Notes under the pieces: model-generated
Seen by the model: the letters and a program-made list of their open reading frames with translations, nothing else
Told to the model about the DNA's origin: nothing
Databases searched by the model: none
DNA from: Alkalibacterium olivapovliticus
Lineage (GTDB): Bacteria; Bacillota; Bacilli; Lactobacillales; Carnobacteriaceae_A
Assembly (NCBI RefSeq): GCF_003003275.1
Contig: NZ_PVTO01000007.1
Location: 51,570-115,569 of the forward strand
Reading direction: 5' to 3'
DNA: 64,000 nt
In this document: piece by piece, positions 36,463-45,386 of the stretch
Numbering within the stretch: position 1 is the first letter of the stretch
Layout: every line of letters starts with the position of its first letter
Program-made: the position numbers and the translations under genes

Positions 36463-36597
36463 GTAGACTGCATTTCACATGAGGAAAAGTAAGGAATATG
36501 TTATTATGTAAAAAAGTAGCAAAATGACAAGTGTTATAGAGAATGTGAAAAAAGTCATCCTCTCATAACCACCTCACTATAAAGAGGAGGAACTTTT

Positions 36598-37473
36598 ATC
36601 GAAAAAGAATTAACGCATGCTTCCAGTATCGAACAGGACTATGGATACTGTGAGGACATTATAAAAGAACATTCTAAAAGCTTCTATTTTTCTTTTTCAA
36701 AACTCCCCCCCGAAAAAGCTCAGGCTGTCTATGCTATTTATGCATTCTGCCGCTTGGCAGATGACAGTATTGATGAAGCAGAGACAGAAGAAGAGCAGGC
36801 AGATGCCCTGGCTTTTTTGTCTAATGAACTTAATCGCTTTGAAGAAGGCAAAGAATCTGCGCATCCCATCTGGCGTGCTTTAAGAGACGTCTTCAACCGT
36901 TATGATATGTCCATTCAGCCTTTTTATGATCAGCTGCAAGGCCAGGCTATGGATTATAAGTTTGAACAGCCCTGTACAATGAAAGAAGTTGAAGAATACA
37001 GCTACTATGTAGCGGGTTCAGTAGGTTTAATGCTGTTGCCGATCATTGCAACAGAGCATCATAAAAAACTGAGGGAACCAGCACTATCCCTGGGAGTTGC
37101 GATGCAGTTGACCAATATATTGAGAGATATAGGGGAAGATTATAAGAAAATCAATCGTATTTATTTACCTGTGGAACTGATGAACAAACTCAATTATTCG
37201 AAGGATGATTTAGCTGAGGGGACTATAAACAGCGCCTTTATCACCTTGTGGGAAAGCATTGCATTGCTCGCAGAACAACGTTATCTTGATTTTTCAAATG
37301 CGCTGCACCTTTTTGATAAAGACAGTCAGTTTCCAGTCGCGCTCTCATCACGCGTTTACGCTGGGATACTGGATGCTGTGCGTCAGAATCAGTACGACTG
37401 TTTCACTAAACGAAACAAAACCTCTTTTATTAAGAAAATGCTTATTTTAAGAGAAGTCAAAAGTAAGTTCTAA
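36598..37473 (+). CDS. crtM: Dehydrosqualene (4,4'-diapophytoene) synthase; apparent AUC start
   Basis: Condenses two farnesyl diphosphates to the C30 carotenoid precursor. 291 residues similar to staphylococcal CrtM: KEHSKSFYFSFSKLPPEKAQ, the first Asp-rich motif DDSID (55-59) and the second LRDIGEDYKKINRIYLP. No ATG, GTG or TTG exists in frame between the stop at 36580 and the first Asp motif; the next TTG (36754) would delete about 50 essential residues. AGAGGAGG lies 7 bases before ATC GAA AAA, where an ATG would be expected, so translation probably begins at AUC. One base change from ATG would explain it. Confidence 0.88.
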   Translation: MEKELTHASSIEQDYGYCEDIIKEHSKSFYFSFSKLPPEKAQAVYAIYAFCRLADDSIDEAETEEEQADALAFLSNELNRFEEGKESAHPIWRALRDVFNRYDMSIQPFYDQLQGQAMDYKFEQPCTMKEVEEYSYYVAGSVGLMLLPIIATEHHKKLREPALSLGVAMQLTNILRDIGEDYKKINRIYLPVELMNKLNYSKDDLAEGTINSAFITLWESIALLAEQRYLDFSNALHLFDKDSQFPVALSSRVYAGILDAVRQNQYDCFTKRNKTSFIKKMLILREVKSKF

Positions 37474-37523
37474 TCCAGAGATAGTTATAATTCAAATTCA
37501 TCTCCAGAATGAGGCATAATTTT

Positions 37524-39032
37524 ATGAGTAAAGTGTTAAACACAGAAGAGTCTACAATCGTAGTAATTGGTGGTGGGCTGGGAGGATTGTCAGCAGCCAT
37601 TTCATTAGCGCAGAAAGGGTACAGTGTTTCCCTTTTTGAAAAAAATAGTCACCTTGGTGGAAAACTTAACCGATTGGAAAAAGAAGGATTTGGCTTTGAT
37701 CTGGGGCCGTCTATTTTGACGATGCCGCATATTTTTGACCGTCTGTTTCGTGAAAGCAAAAAGCAGATGAGTGACTATGTCTCTATCAAGCAGCTGCAGT
37801 TTGAATGGCGTTCTTTTTTTACTGATGGAACTGTAATGGATCTGTATAATGACCTTGATGAAATGAAGCTGAAGAACCCTGAATTAAGCGAAAAAGAATT
37901 ACAGGAATATAGAAATTATTTAAAGTATGCAAAAAGATTATATGATGCAACTAATGAAGGTTATTTTGAAAAGGGTCTGGATGATCTTAAATCCATCATC
38001 AGTCATCACGGTGTGTTTTCAGCCCTGAAAGACTTTGATTATTTTCACACTATGTCACAGGGTATTGACAAGAGAGTCTCAAATCCGTACTTGAGGGACA
38101 TGCTCAAGTATTACATTAAATACGTCGGCTCTTCTGCAGACGAAGCTCCGGCTATTTTAAATGTTTTGGCTTACGTTCAGAGTCATTTAGGCTTGTGGTA
38201 CGTTGAGGGTGGTATGCATAAATTGGCGGAAGCTTTGGTCAAACTGGGTGAAGAAGTCGGCGTGACTTTTCATACAAATACGGAAGTCACCTCGATTGAA
38301 ACCAGTACAGAGGGGGGAGCAGTTACGGGCGTCCGTCTGGCATCTGGGGAAACTGTTTTAGCAGACCGAGTGGTATCCAACATGGAAGTCATTCCAACGT
38401 ATAATCGTCTACTGAACGTTGATCCTGTCTATACTAAAGAGCTTGAGAAAACGTTTGAACCTGCTGCATCTGGACTAGTCCTTCACCTTGGAGTGAACAG
38501 ATTGTATCCACAGCTAGCGCATCACAATTTTTTCTTCTCAGAGGATTCTTCAGAAAATTACAAGACGGTCTTCACGAAAAAGAAATTACCTGAAGACCCG
38601 ACGATTTATTTAGTCAACAGCAATAAGACTGATCCTAAGCAGGCTCCCGAAGGATATGAAAACATTAAAATTCTTCCCCATATTCCTTATATTCAAAATC
38701 GTCCGTTTACAGATGAAGAGTACGCTGATCTCAGAGAGCGTGTACTGATCAAGCTCGAAAATATGGGACTGACAGATCTGAGAAAGCACATTGTAGTGGA
38801 GGATCAATGGACACCAGTTGATATTGAAGAAACCTATTACTCGACTCATGGTGCGATTTATGGAGTCGTTTCAGACCGCAAAAAAAATAAAGGCTTTAAG
38901 TTTCCTAAAAAAAGTGCCAAATTCAGTAACCTTTATTTTGTAGGGGGATCTGTTAATCCTGGCGGCGGAATGCCAATGGTCACATTGAGTGGGCAGCAGG
39001 TATCCGATATGATTGTAAAAGAAGATAAGTAG
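37524..39032 (+). CDS. crtP: CrtP/CrtNb-type carotenoid oxygenase (phytoene desaturase family)
   Basis: 502-residue FAD-dependent enzyme. The Rossmann motif GGGLGG is at 16-21; [54 protein letters not shown] and [18 protein letters not shown] match the staphylococcal CrtP (diaponeurosporene oxidase) pattern rather than CrtN. CrtP converts the terminal methyl to an aldehyde. The ATG at 37524 has GAGG at 9 bases; the upstream ATG (37509) has no SD. It follows crtM by 50 bases. Some dual desaturase activity cannot be excluded. Confidence 0.88.
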   Translation: MSKVLNTEESTIVVIGGGLGGLSAAISLAQKGYSVSLFEKNSHLGGKLNRLEKEGFGFDLGPSILTMPHIFDRLFRESKKQMSDYVSIKQLQFEWRSFFTDGTVMDLYNDLDEMKLKNPELSEKELQEYRNYLKYAKRLYDATNEGYFEKGLDDLKSIISHHGVFSALKDFDYFHTMSQGIDKRVSNPYLRDMLKYYIKYVGSSADEAPAILNVLAYVQSHLGLWYVEGGMHKLAEALVKLGEEVGVTFHTNTEVTSIETSTEGGAVTGVRLASGETVLADRVVSNMEVIPTYNRLLNVDPVYTKELEKTFEPAASGLVLHLGVNRLYPQLAHHNFFFSEDSSENYKTVFTKKKLPEDPTIYLVNSNKTDPKQAPEGYENIKILPHIPYIQNRPFTDEEYADLRERVLIKLENMGLTDLRKHIVVEDQWTPVDIEETYYSTHGAIYGVVSDRKKNKGFKFPKKSAKFSNLYFVGGSVNPGGGMPMVTLSGQQVSDMIVKEDK

Positions 39033-39068
39033 AACCATAAATTGGCTGAGAGAAAGGGTGAGTGTCAG

Positions 39069-40184
39069 ATGATCTGGTATATGATCGGTTTGATCCTTTT
39101 TCTCGGACTGTTTAGTGGTTTTTTCTTTTTGTGGAAACTCCCCCTCATTCCGCTGACTGCGAACTCTGAGAGAGTGCCTCCCTTGTCGATTATCATCCCT
39201 GCCCGTAATGAAGAGCTGTCGCTGCCGGCACTTCTCAAGTCTATTCAGCAGCAAAGCATTGAACCTCTTGAAGTGATTGTCGTTGATGATGAATCGACTG
39301 ACAATACAGCCCATATCGCAGAGGAGTTCGGTGCAACGGTCTTGTCTGCTTCATCCGCAAATCTTTCTCAGAAAGGAAAGTCTGCAGCATGTTGGATGGG
39401 TGCCCAAAAAGCAAAGGGGGACTGGCTGGTTTTTCTCGATTCAGATACTCGATTTGTACATAGGGATGCATTACGATCAATAGCGGACGTTTATCTGAAA
39501 AAAAATCAGAACGGTCTCTTCTCAATACAGCCATTTCATGAAACAGAAAAAGCATATGAAACTATTTCAGTCGTACTCAATATCATGGTCATGGCTGGAC
39601 TGAACCGGTTCAGTCTTCTTAAAGACAAGCTTCCTCATAGAGGGGCATTCGGGCCATTTCTGCTCACCACTCGATTGCAGTACGAAAAATCAGGAGGGCA
39701 TCAGGTAATCCTCGACAGCCATATGGATGATATTGAACTGGCCAGGCTATATAAAAGCAAGAACTGGCCCGTATCCGTTTACGGTGGGAAAGGATCGATT
39801 CATTTCAGAATGTTTCCGGAAGGGATCAGTCAGCTGGTGAATGGCTGGACTAAAAGTCTGCTTCAGGGGGCTGAGGGCACTCATCCGCTTGTGCATCTAT
39901 CCATTGGCATGTGGATAACCGGGGTCATCATGATCTCAATTTTAGTGATACTGTCAGTTGTATACTACAGCAGTTTACTGGCTGTACTTCTATCTCTTTG
40001 TGCCTATCTCCTATACTGTTTCCAGTTCAGGTGGCTGATGAACAAGGTGGGGAGGTTCCCACTGTGGACGATGGTTTTCCCGTTCTTTTTTGTTATAGCC
40101 TTCATAGGACTGTATATATGGGCATTCGTTCAAGTCCATATTATAAAAAAAGTGAAATGGCGTGGAAGAGATATTAAAACATAA
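39069..40184 (+). CDS. crtQ: CrtQ-type glycosyltransferase (4,4'-diaponeurosporenoate glycosyltransferase-like)
   Basis: 371-residue GT2 enzyme: an N-terminal membrane helix, the GT-A domain LSIIIPARNEE with VVDDESTDN and FLDSDTRF (DxD-like), an HMDDIELARLYKSKNWPVSVYGG segment, and two to three C-terminal helices. Order and length match staphylococcal CrtQ. The frame opens with TTG at 39042, but AAAGGGTGAG fits the ATG at 39069. Confidence 0.87.
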   Translation: MIWYMIGLILFLGLFSGFFFLWKLPLIPLTANSERVPPLSIIIPARNEELSLPALLKSIQQQSIEPLEVIVVDDESTDNTAHIAEEFGATVLSASSANLSQKGKSAACWMGAQKAKGDWLVFLDSDTRFVHRDALRSIADVYLKKNQNGLFSIQPFHETEKAYETISVVLNIMVMAGLNRFSLLKDKLPHRGAFGPFLLTTRLQYEKSGGHQVILDSHMDDIELARLYKSKNWPVSVYGGKGSIHFRMFPEGISQLVNGWTKSLLQGAEGTHPLVHLSIGMWITGVIMISILVILSVVYYSSLLAVLLSLCAYLLYCFQFRWLMNKVGRFPLWTMVFPFFFVIAFIGLYIWAFVQVHIIKKVKWRGRDIKT

Positions 40185-40198
40185 ATGAGGTGACAGAA

Positions 40199-40696
40199 GT
40201 GGGATTGATACTGATCAATATAGTGGTGTGGCTTTTCTTCCATCTGACTATTTCTCTTGGGTTACTCAAAATCCCGTACACATGGTTTTCATATGAACAC
40301 AAACTGAATGTCCTGTTTAAAAAAAGAGCGTTTGAACAAGAAGGAAAACTCTGGCGTAACGTGTTTAAAGTTCAGAAGTGGAAAGATAGTCTGCCGGATG
40401 GGGCATCTCTTTTCAAGGCAGGATACAAAAAAAAGAAGCTGCCTGAAGCACAGATTGAGTCTCTTGAGGTGTTCATCAAAGAAACTAAACGAGCGGAACT
40501 CACGCATATCCTACTTCTAGTTCCAGCACCCTTGTTTTACTTATGGAACCCAATTTGGGCGGGACATATTATGATTCTTTACGCAGTCATAATTAATATC
40601 CCTTTTATCATTATTCAACGGTATAACCGCATACGTCTTGAAAAAATAGTAAACGTCTTAAGAAAAAAACTGACTGATAAAAATCCGAATCTATGA
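40199..40696 (+). CDS. crtO: CrtO-type acyltransferase (glycosyl-4,4'-diaponeurosporenoate acyltransferase-like)
   Basis: 165-residue membrane protein. FEQEGKLWRNVFKVQKWKD, ETKRAELTHI and a C-terminal IIIQRYNRIRLEKIV agree with the staphylococcal CrtO pattern; two to three hydrophobic helices. GTG at 40199 is best placed after GAGGTGA; the earlier GTG at 40190 lies inside that SD. It should add a fatty acid to the sugar of the pigment. It begins 14 bases after crtQ. Confidence 0.87.
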   Translation: MGLILINIVVWLFFHLTISLGLLKIPYTWFSYEHKLNVLFKKRAFEQEGKLWRNVFKVQKWKDSLPDGASLFKAGYKKKKLPEAQIESLEVFIKETKRAELTHILLLVPAPLFYLWNPIWAGHIMILYAVIINIPFIIIQRYNRIRLEKIVNVLRKKLTDKNPNL

Positions 40697-40734
40697 TACT
40701 ATTAAAAAGTAAGTAAATGATAAGGAGTGTTTGA

Positions 40735-41595
40735 ATGTTTAAAATCGATAATGAGTTGACGTGTAGGTATGCGCAGCTGAATGTAACTGATTTAAAAGAG
40801 ATGACAGCCTATTATTCTGATAAAATCGGGCTGGATGTTATCAGTGAAAATGAAGAACGGATCGAATTAGGTATAACAGAAACAAAAAATACACTGCTTG
40901 TTTTGAATAAAACAACTGCAGATAGATCCTCATTAAAAGCCGGTCTGTTTCACACCGCTTTTCTCCTGCCAACACGGAAAGATCTAGGGAACATATTGTT
41001 TTCTCTTTTGAACAAAGGAGTTTCAGTGAATGGTGCATCAGATCACGGGTACAGTGAAGCTATTTATCTGCAGGATCCTGAAGGGAATGGAATCGAAATA
41101 TATCGGGACAAACCAAAGAAAGAGTGGACTATCAATGCAGATGGCACGATACCTGGGGTGACTGAGGAAATGGATGCAGAAGGCGTGCTGAAAAGCAGAG
41201 ATGATCAGCCCTCAGATCGTTTTCCTCAAAAGACCATCATTGGGCATATGCACTTATCTGTCAGAGATCTGAACGCCTCCGAAGCATTTTATAGAAATGT
41301 GCTGGGGTTGAGTTTGAAGTACCAATTTGGAAGTCAAGCTCGATTTTTAGCAGCAGGACAGTATCACCATCATATCGGAATGAATACATGGGCCGGTACA
41401 GGTCTGGCTGAACGGACTGAAGAGGATCTGGGATTAAGTTTATTCTCGCTAAACCTGTCATCCAGGAAAACCTTACAGTCATTAACAGATCATTTAACAG
41501 AAAGTGGTCACCCATTTCTTACTGAAGCGGATGCGGTCACTTTAACTGATCCAAATGGCATACACGTTAAAGTGGAGTATACAGGTAATGAATAG
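40735..41595 (+). CDS. VOC-family ring-cleaving dioxygenase-like protein (CatE/YfiE type)
   Basis: 286 residues with two VOC modules: residues about 10-125 (AQLNVTDLKEMTAYYSDKIGLDV to LQDPEGNGIEIYRD) and about 165-283 (GHMHLSVRDLNASEAFYRNVLGL to LTDPNGIHVKVEY). The metal ligands His (GHMHLSV) and Glu are present in the second half. AAGGAG precedes the ATG. Related to catechol-2,3-dioxygenase CatE, though the real substrate is often a quinone or thiol adduct. Confidence 0.88.
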   Translation: MFKIDNELTCRYAQLNVTDLKEMTAYYSDKIGLDVISENEERIELGITETKNTLLVLNKTTADRSSLKAGLFHTAFLLPTRKDLGNILFSLLNKGVSVNGASDHGYSEAIYLQDPEGNGIEIYRDKPKKEWTINADGTIPGVTEEMDAEGVLKSRDDQPSDRFPQKTIIGHMHLSVRDLNASEAFYRNVLGLSLKYQFGSQARFLAAGQYHHHIGMNTWAGTGLAERTEEDLGLSLFSLNLSSRKTLQSLTDHLTESGHPFLTEADAVTLTDPNGIHVKVEYTGNE

Positions 41596-41600
41596 CAGAT

Positions 41601-41645
41601 AAAGGGAGGTGATCAGTCAGAGCGATTGATCACCTCCCTTTTTAT
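41601..41645 (+). terminator. Strong terminator after the VOC gene
   Basis: AAAGGGAGGTGATCA and TGATCACCTCCCTTT form a perfect 15-bp stem plus T-run. Confidence 0.92.
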
Positions 41646-41669
41646 CAGTCGTGTCTCAATTGTGGATAA

Positions 41670-41690
41670 TGAGAATGTCTTTCATTCTCA
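41670..41690. promoter_or_regulatory. Fur-family operator-like palindrome
   Basis: TGAGAATG-N5-CATTCTCA is a perfect inverted repeat whose arms resemble the 19-bp Fur/PerR box (GATAATG-N5-CATTATC). It lies about 80 bases before the metal ATPase start, next to a GATAAT -10-like element at 41665-41670. Confidence 0.6.
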
Positions 41691-41771
41691 TTTGACTGTC
41701 TTTTATACTGGTTAGAAGCAAAATGTGCTATCTTAAGAGTAGATAAATTCCAGTAGATAGGATGAGATGAT

Positions 41772-43649
41772 ATGTCAGTACTGTTTAAATATAATAAGCC
41801 AATGATGCTCACTGTAGTCAGTGGTTTGCTGATCATAACAGGTGGAGTGCTGAGGGTGTTGGATTATTCCCCTCTTGATGCAGTCGTATTTCTCGCCTCG
41901 TTTCTGATTGGGGGCTATTATCAGGGAAGAGAAGGCATTACAGATCTTTTTAAAAAGAGAACTTTAAATGTCGATATTTTAATGATTCTAGCTGCCATCG
42001 GGGCCTCTGTCATTGGATACTGGCTGGAGGGAGCACTGCTCATTTTTATTTTTTCTCTCAGTGGATCGCTCGAAGTGTATACAATGAATAAAAGTAAGGA
42101 CGCCATATCCAGCTTAATGCAGATGACTCCAGATATGGCTCTTCGCCTGAATGAGGATGGCACCACGGAAGAAATTCGTACAGATCAATTGTCCATAAGT
42201 GATACCGTGCTCGTTCCTAAAGGGTCAGCCGTTCCGATCGATGGGACACTGCTTAGTCACTATGCTCTGATTGATGAATCAGCTATCTCCGGAGAATCAG
42301 TTCCAGTAAGTAAATCCAGAGGAAATGAAGTGATCGGAGGCACACTCAACGCAGCAAATGCCTTCAAGATGGAAGTGACGACTGAATACTCTGATACATT
42401 GTTTGCCAAAATCATACGACTGGTAGATGAGGCGCAGGGAACGCCTTCTCAGACAGCCACCTTTATTGAATCGATCGAAACAACTTATGTCAAACTGGTT
42501 CTGATTTTTGTTCCAATGATGATTCTGTTCTTCCAGTTTGTAATGGGTTGGGGGCTAACTGAAAGTTTTTATAGAGGAATGGTCCTGTTAACTGTCGCCT
42601 CTCCCTGTGCTTTGATGGCTTCTGCTAGTCCCGCTACTTTATCAGCCATATCTAACGGAGCAAAAAAAGGAGTTCTGTACAAGGGCGGTTCTTATCTCGA
42701 AAATTTCAGTTCAGTAAATGCAATCGCGTTTGACAAAACAGGGACGCTGACTGAAGGGTCATTTAAAGTAACGGACGACTGGTTTTCATCAGGTCATGAT
42801 GAGAAGCGTGTTATATCGATCATTATTGAAATGGAAAGGCAATCATCGCATCCTTTGGCAAAAGCTGTTATTAAGCATTATAGTGCTGAAAAACTGGGTG
42901 TTACGTCTCAAATAGATGTTGTTAATGAAGTAGAGGGAAATGGTTTGATAGGGATTCAAGGATCTGATGAATATAAAATCGGGAAGAAAGCATTTGTCGT
43001 GACCAATGAGGAGGATCCGGCTGCCGTTCGTGCCCTTGAAAGAGAAAAAGAGGGCAAGACGGTTCTTTATCTCTCTATGAATGGTGTGCTGATTGGATTC
43101 ATTGCGCTACTGGACACACCGGCAGCGGGAGCGAAAGAGACGATAGCCTACTTTAAAGAGCAAGGGATTCATACCTTCATGATTACTGGAGATAATCAAG
43201 CGACAGGACAATCGATAGGCGCAATGATCGGCGTGGAGGACGTTAGAGCTAACTGTCTTCCAGATGAAAAAGCTGAGCTGATACTTGAGTTGAAAGAGCA
43301 ATTCGGGACGATTGTCATGGTAGGTGATGGGATAAATGATGCACCGGCTTTAGCTAACGCTTCTATCGGCATTGCCATGGGAGCGGGGACAGACCTGGCA
43401 ATGGAATCAGCAGATGTCGTTCTTGTTCAAAACGACCTAAGCCAGTTACCTTATAGCCACTTCTTGTCAAAACAGCTAAATAGGATTATATTACAGAATG
43501 TCATTTTTTCAATTTGTGTGATTATTTTTCTGGTATCAGTTAATGTTCTTCAGCTAATCAATCTTCCGTTAGGGGTAATTGGTCACGAGGGAAGCACTAT
43601 TCTTGTCATACTGAATGGATTACGGTTACTAAAACCTGTCAAACCCTAA
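41772..43649 (+). CDS. P1B-4-type heavy-metal ATPase (PfeT/ZosA-like)
   Basis: 625-residue cation pump: actuator TGE-type loop SGES, metal motif Ser277-Pro-Cys279 (SPC instead of CPC, the mark of the P1B-4 class), phosphorylation Asp321 in DKTGTLTEG, GDGINDAPAL hinge, and no N-terminal metal-binding domain. Size matches B. subtilis PfeT (first named ZosA), which exports Fe(II); related pumps handle Co or Zn. The Fur-like palindrome upstream supports iron or peroxide control. The SD GGATGAG is modest. Confidence 0.9.
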   Translation: MSVLFKYNKPMMLTVVSGLLIITGGVLRVLDYSPLDAVVFLASFLIGGYYQGREGITDLFKKRTLNVDILMILAAIGASVIGYWLEGALLIFIFSLSGSLEVYTMNKSKDAISSLMQMTPDMALRLNEDGTTEEIRTDQLSISDTVLVPKGSAVPIDGTLLSHYALIDESAISGESVPVSKSRGNEVIGGTLNAANAFKMEVTTEYSDTLFAKIIRLVDEAQGTPSQTATFIESIETTYVKLVLIFVPMMILFFQFVMGWGLTESFYRGMVLLTVASPCALMASASPATLSAISNGAKKGVLYKGGSYLENFSSVNAIAFDKTGTLTEGSFKVTDDWFSSGHDEKRVISIIIEMERQSSHPLAKAVIKHYSAEKLGVTSQIDVVNEVEGNGLIGIQGSDEYKIGKKAFVVTNEEDPAAVRALEREKEGKTVLYLSMNGVLIGFIALLDTPAAGAKETIAYFKEQGIHTFMITGDNQATGQSIGAMIGVEDVRANCLPDEKAELILELKEQFGTIVMVGDGINDAPALANASIGIAMGAGTDLAMESADVVLVQNDLSQLPYSHFLSKQLNRIILQNVIFSICVIIFLVSVNVLQLINLPLGVIGHEGSTILVILNGLRLLKPVKP

Positions 43650-43750
43650 GCATAAGAAAGAACTTACTTTATAATAGTGAATTATCGAGCAAGTTTATAT
43701 GGATGGCCAGAAATTCTAAAATTGAAAGATAGTGATGATTGACACATATA

Positions 43751-43791
43751 ATAAACAGCCCTGTTAAGCTTTTTATAGGGGCTGTTTATTT
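43751..43791 (+). terminator. Rho-independent terminator
   Basis: ATAAACAGCCC / GGGCTGTTTAT, perfect 11-bp stem about 100 bases after the ATPase gene. Confidence 0.8.
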
Positions 43792-43830
43792 AGTTGTGAA
43801 TATAATTAGAAAGTTCTTCTCAAATTGTAA

Positions 43831-43858
43831 TTGACATATTAGCAGAAAATGATATGAT
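43831..43858 (+). promoter_or_regulatory. Promoter of the tandem-domain lipoprotein gene
   Basis: TTGACA, 16-base spacer, TATGAT. Confidence 0.7.
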
Positions 43859-43896
43859 TAATGTGAATTAAATCACAACACAGGAGGAACAAAAAT

Positions 43897-44922
43897 ATGG
43901 TAAAGTGGAACAGATTATTAATGATTACAGCAAGCTTGGGGTTACTAGCTGCTTGTGGCAACGGAGACGATACTGCTGCTGAAGATGAAACAGAAGAAGT
44001 TGCAGAAGATACGACTGATGAAACTGGAGAGGATTCAGATGCAACAACTGGAGCAACTCAATCAGTCGTTACCGATGAAGACTCATTACTCGAAGGACTA
44101 TCAAGTGATGGTGGCTGGATCGTTATTTTCCAAGACGACTTTTCTACAGATGAAGAGCTGGTATTAGCTGGTGGGATGGAAAATAACGACGGTGAATCAG
44201 AACGCAAACTGGCATTATATGAGCAGGATGCAGACCGTAACGTTACAGGGACATTTACGCTAAGCGCACCTAGCTTAACTATTGAACAGGATAACACACG
44301 CCTGCAGTATGGAACATTCGAAGGTGACGTATATGTAGAAGCAGAAAACTTCCGCTTATTAGGTGGAACGATCGATGGCGATCTGATTTTCGCAAGTGAA
44401 GAATTACAAGACTCTGCTGAAATCGATGAAGATGCAACGATTACTGGTGAAACAAAAGTTGAAGGCGAAGATGCTGATGCTGGTGAAACGGCAGATGCAA
44501 CAACTGGAGCAACTCAATCAGTCGTTACCGATGAAGACTCATTACTCGAAGGACTATCAAGTGATGGTGGCTGGATCGTTATTTTTGAAGATAATGTTTC
44601 TTCAGATGAAGAATTAGTAATGGTAGATGGATTTGAAAATAATAACGGTGAAGTAGAACGTAAACTGGCATTGTATGAACAAGATGCAGACCGTAACGTT
44701 ACAGGTACATTTACATTAAGCGCTCCAAGCATTACGATTCAAAATGAAAATACTCGTTTACAATACGGAACAGTTGAAGGCGATGTATATGTGGAAGCTA
44801 ATGGATTCAAATTACTTGGTGGGACGATTGATGGCGATTTGATTTTTGCCAGTGACGAATTTGAAGAATCAGCAGAAATTGATGATGATGCAACAATCAC
44901 GGGAGAAACGAAAGTAGACTAA
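43897..44922 (+). CDS. Acidic lipoprotein with two tandem repeat domains, unknown function
   Basis: 341 residues. Signal peptide with lipobox LAAC (Cys20), a Glu/Asp/Thr linker, then two copies of a domain of about 140 residues (unit length exactly 152 codons including the linker). Each copy has ATTGATQSVVTDEDSLLEGL, KLALYEQDADRNVTGTFTLS and a short-turn region GDVYVEA-F-LLGGTIDGDLIFAS that looks like a beta-helix or beta-solenoid. Extremely acidic. AGGAGG precedes the ATG. I recognise no named family. A single-domain paralogue lies 465 bases downstream. Confidence 0.85.
   Translation: MVKWNRLLMITASLGLLAACGNGDDTAAEDETEEVAEDTTDETGEDSDATTGATQSVVTDEDSLLEGLSSDGGWIVIFQDDFSTDEELVLAGGMENNDGESERKLALYEQDADRNVTGTFTLSAPSLTIEQDNTRLQYGTFEGDVYVEAENFRLLGGTIDGDLIFASEELQDSAEIDEDATITGETKVEGEDADAGETADATTGATQSVVTDEDSLLEGLSSDGGWIVIFEDNVSSDEELVMVDGFENNNGEVERKLALYEQDADRNVTGTFTLSAPSITIQNENTRLQYGTVEGDVYVEANGFKLLGGTIDGDLIFASDEFEESAEIDDDATITGETKVD
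44036..44585 (+). repeat. In-frame exact 94-bp DNA repeat inside the lipoprotein gene
   Basis: Bases 44036-44129 recur without change at 44492-44585, an offset of 456 bases (152 codons). The rest of the two domains has diverged more, so the identical block is recent or maintained by gene conversion. Confidence 0.9.
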
Positions 44923-44940
44923 ACTGAAAACGATTAAGGA

Positions 44941-44972
44941 AAAGACTGGTAAACATTTGCCGGTCTTTTTTA
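44941..44972 (+). terminator. Rho-independent terminator
   Basis: AAAGACTGG / CCGGTCTTT (one G-U) and a T-run. Confidence 0.85.
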
Positions 44973-45245
44973 TTGATTATACAGTATTGTATAGGTACGA
45001 CAATACTGTATGACTAATGAGTGATGAAACGCCTATTTTAAAGAGGCCGGAATTGAAGCTGGTCTCTGATAGTTTAATATACTTGGAAACGCAATTGTCA
45101 CATATTCACAATATATACAGATTAATTTAAAGGGTTAAACTAGTTAATAATAGAAATTTAGAGTTAATATAATTATAAAATACGCGATTTAATCAGATTA
45201 AAAAATTAGTAGAGTTGTATAAGCTTTTTTTAACCGATCGGATTG

Positions 45246-45274
45246 TTGACTACTTCACAAATCTGATATATAGT
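45246..45274 (+). promoter_or_regulatory. Strong sigma-A promoter
   Basis: TTGACT, exactly 17 bases, TATAGT, preceded by A+T-rich DNA; drives the second lipoprotein gene. Confidence 0.8.
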
Positions 45275-45289
45275 ATATTATAGTAATGT

Positions 45290-45337
45290 ATTGGAGAAGA
45301 ACTGTCCGGAATGTTTATTCTCTCCATCTTCTCCAAT
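45290..45337 (+). promoter_or_regulatory. 5'-UTR stem-loop
   Basis: ATTGGAGAAGA pairs perfectly with TCTTCTCCAAT near the expected transcript 5' end. An alternative stem (TGGAGA with TCTCCA at 45321-45326) competes for the same arm. No T-run follows, so it is not a terminator; it may stabilise the mRNA. Confidence 0.6.
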
Positions 45338-45386
45338 CATTCTATGTACACACTAAATTTTCCATCAGGAAAGGTAAGGGATAATT

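Larger units (their letters stand above)
44973..45386. other. A+T-rich leader region of the second lipoprotein gene
   Basis: No gene is visible. The distal part has a strong promoter and a 5'-UTR hairpin (listed separately). The rest is very A+T-rich and may work as an UP-type element or simply be spacer. Confidence 0.5.

Noticed and set aside
36754..37473. crtM starting at TTG 36754
   Set aside because: It would remove about 52 residues including the conserved HSKSFYF segment and part of the first Asp-motif helix, and has no SD.
37524..39032. Assignment as CrtN (dehydrosqualene desaturase)
   Set aside because: Residue patterns such as [21 protein letters not shown] and [13 protein letters not shown] fit CrtP/CrtNb better than CrtN, whose C-terminus reads FAGASTHPGAGVP.
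41921..42166. Antisense and shadow ORFs over well-supported genes
   Set aside because: Opposite-strand frames such as this one lie inside strongly supported coding regions and lack SD sites and family motifs.
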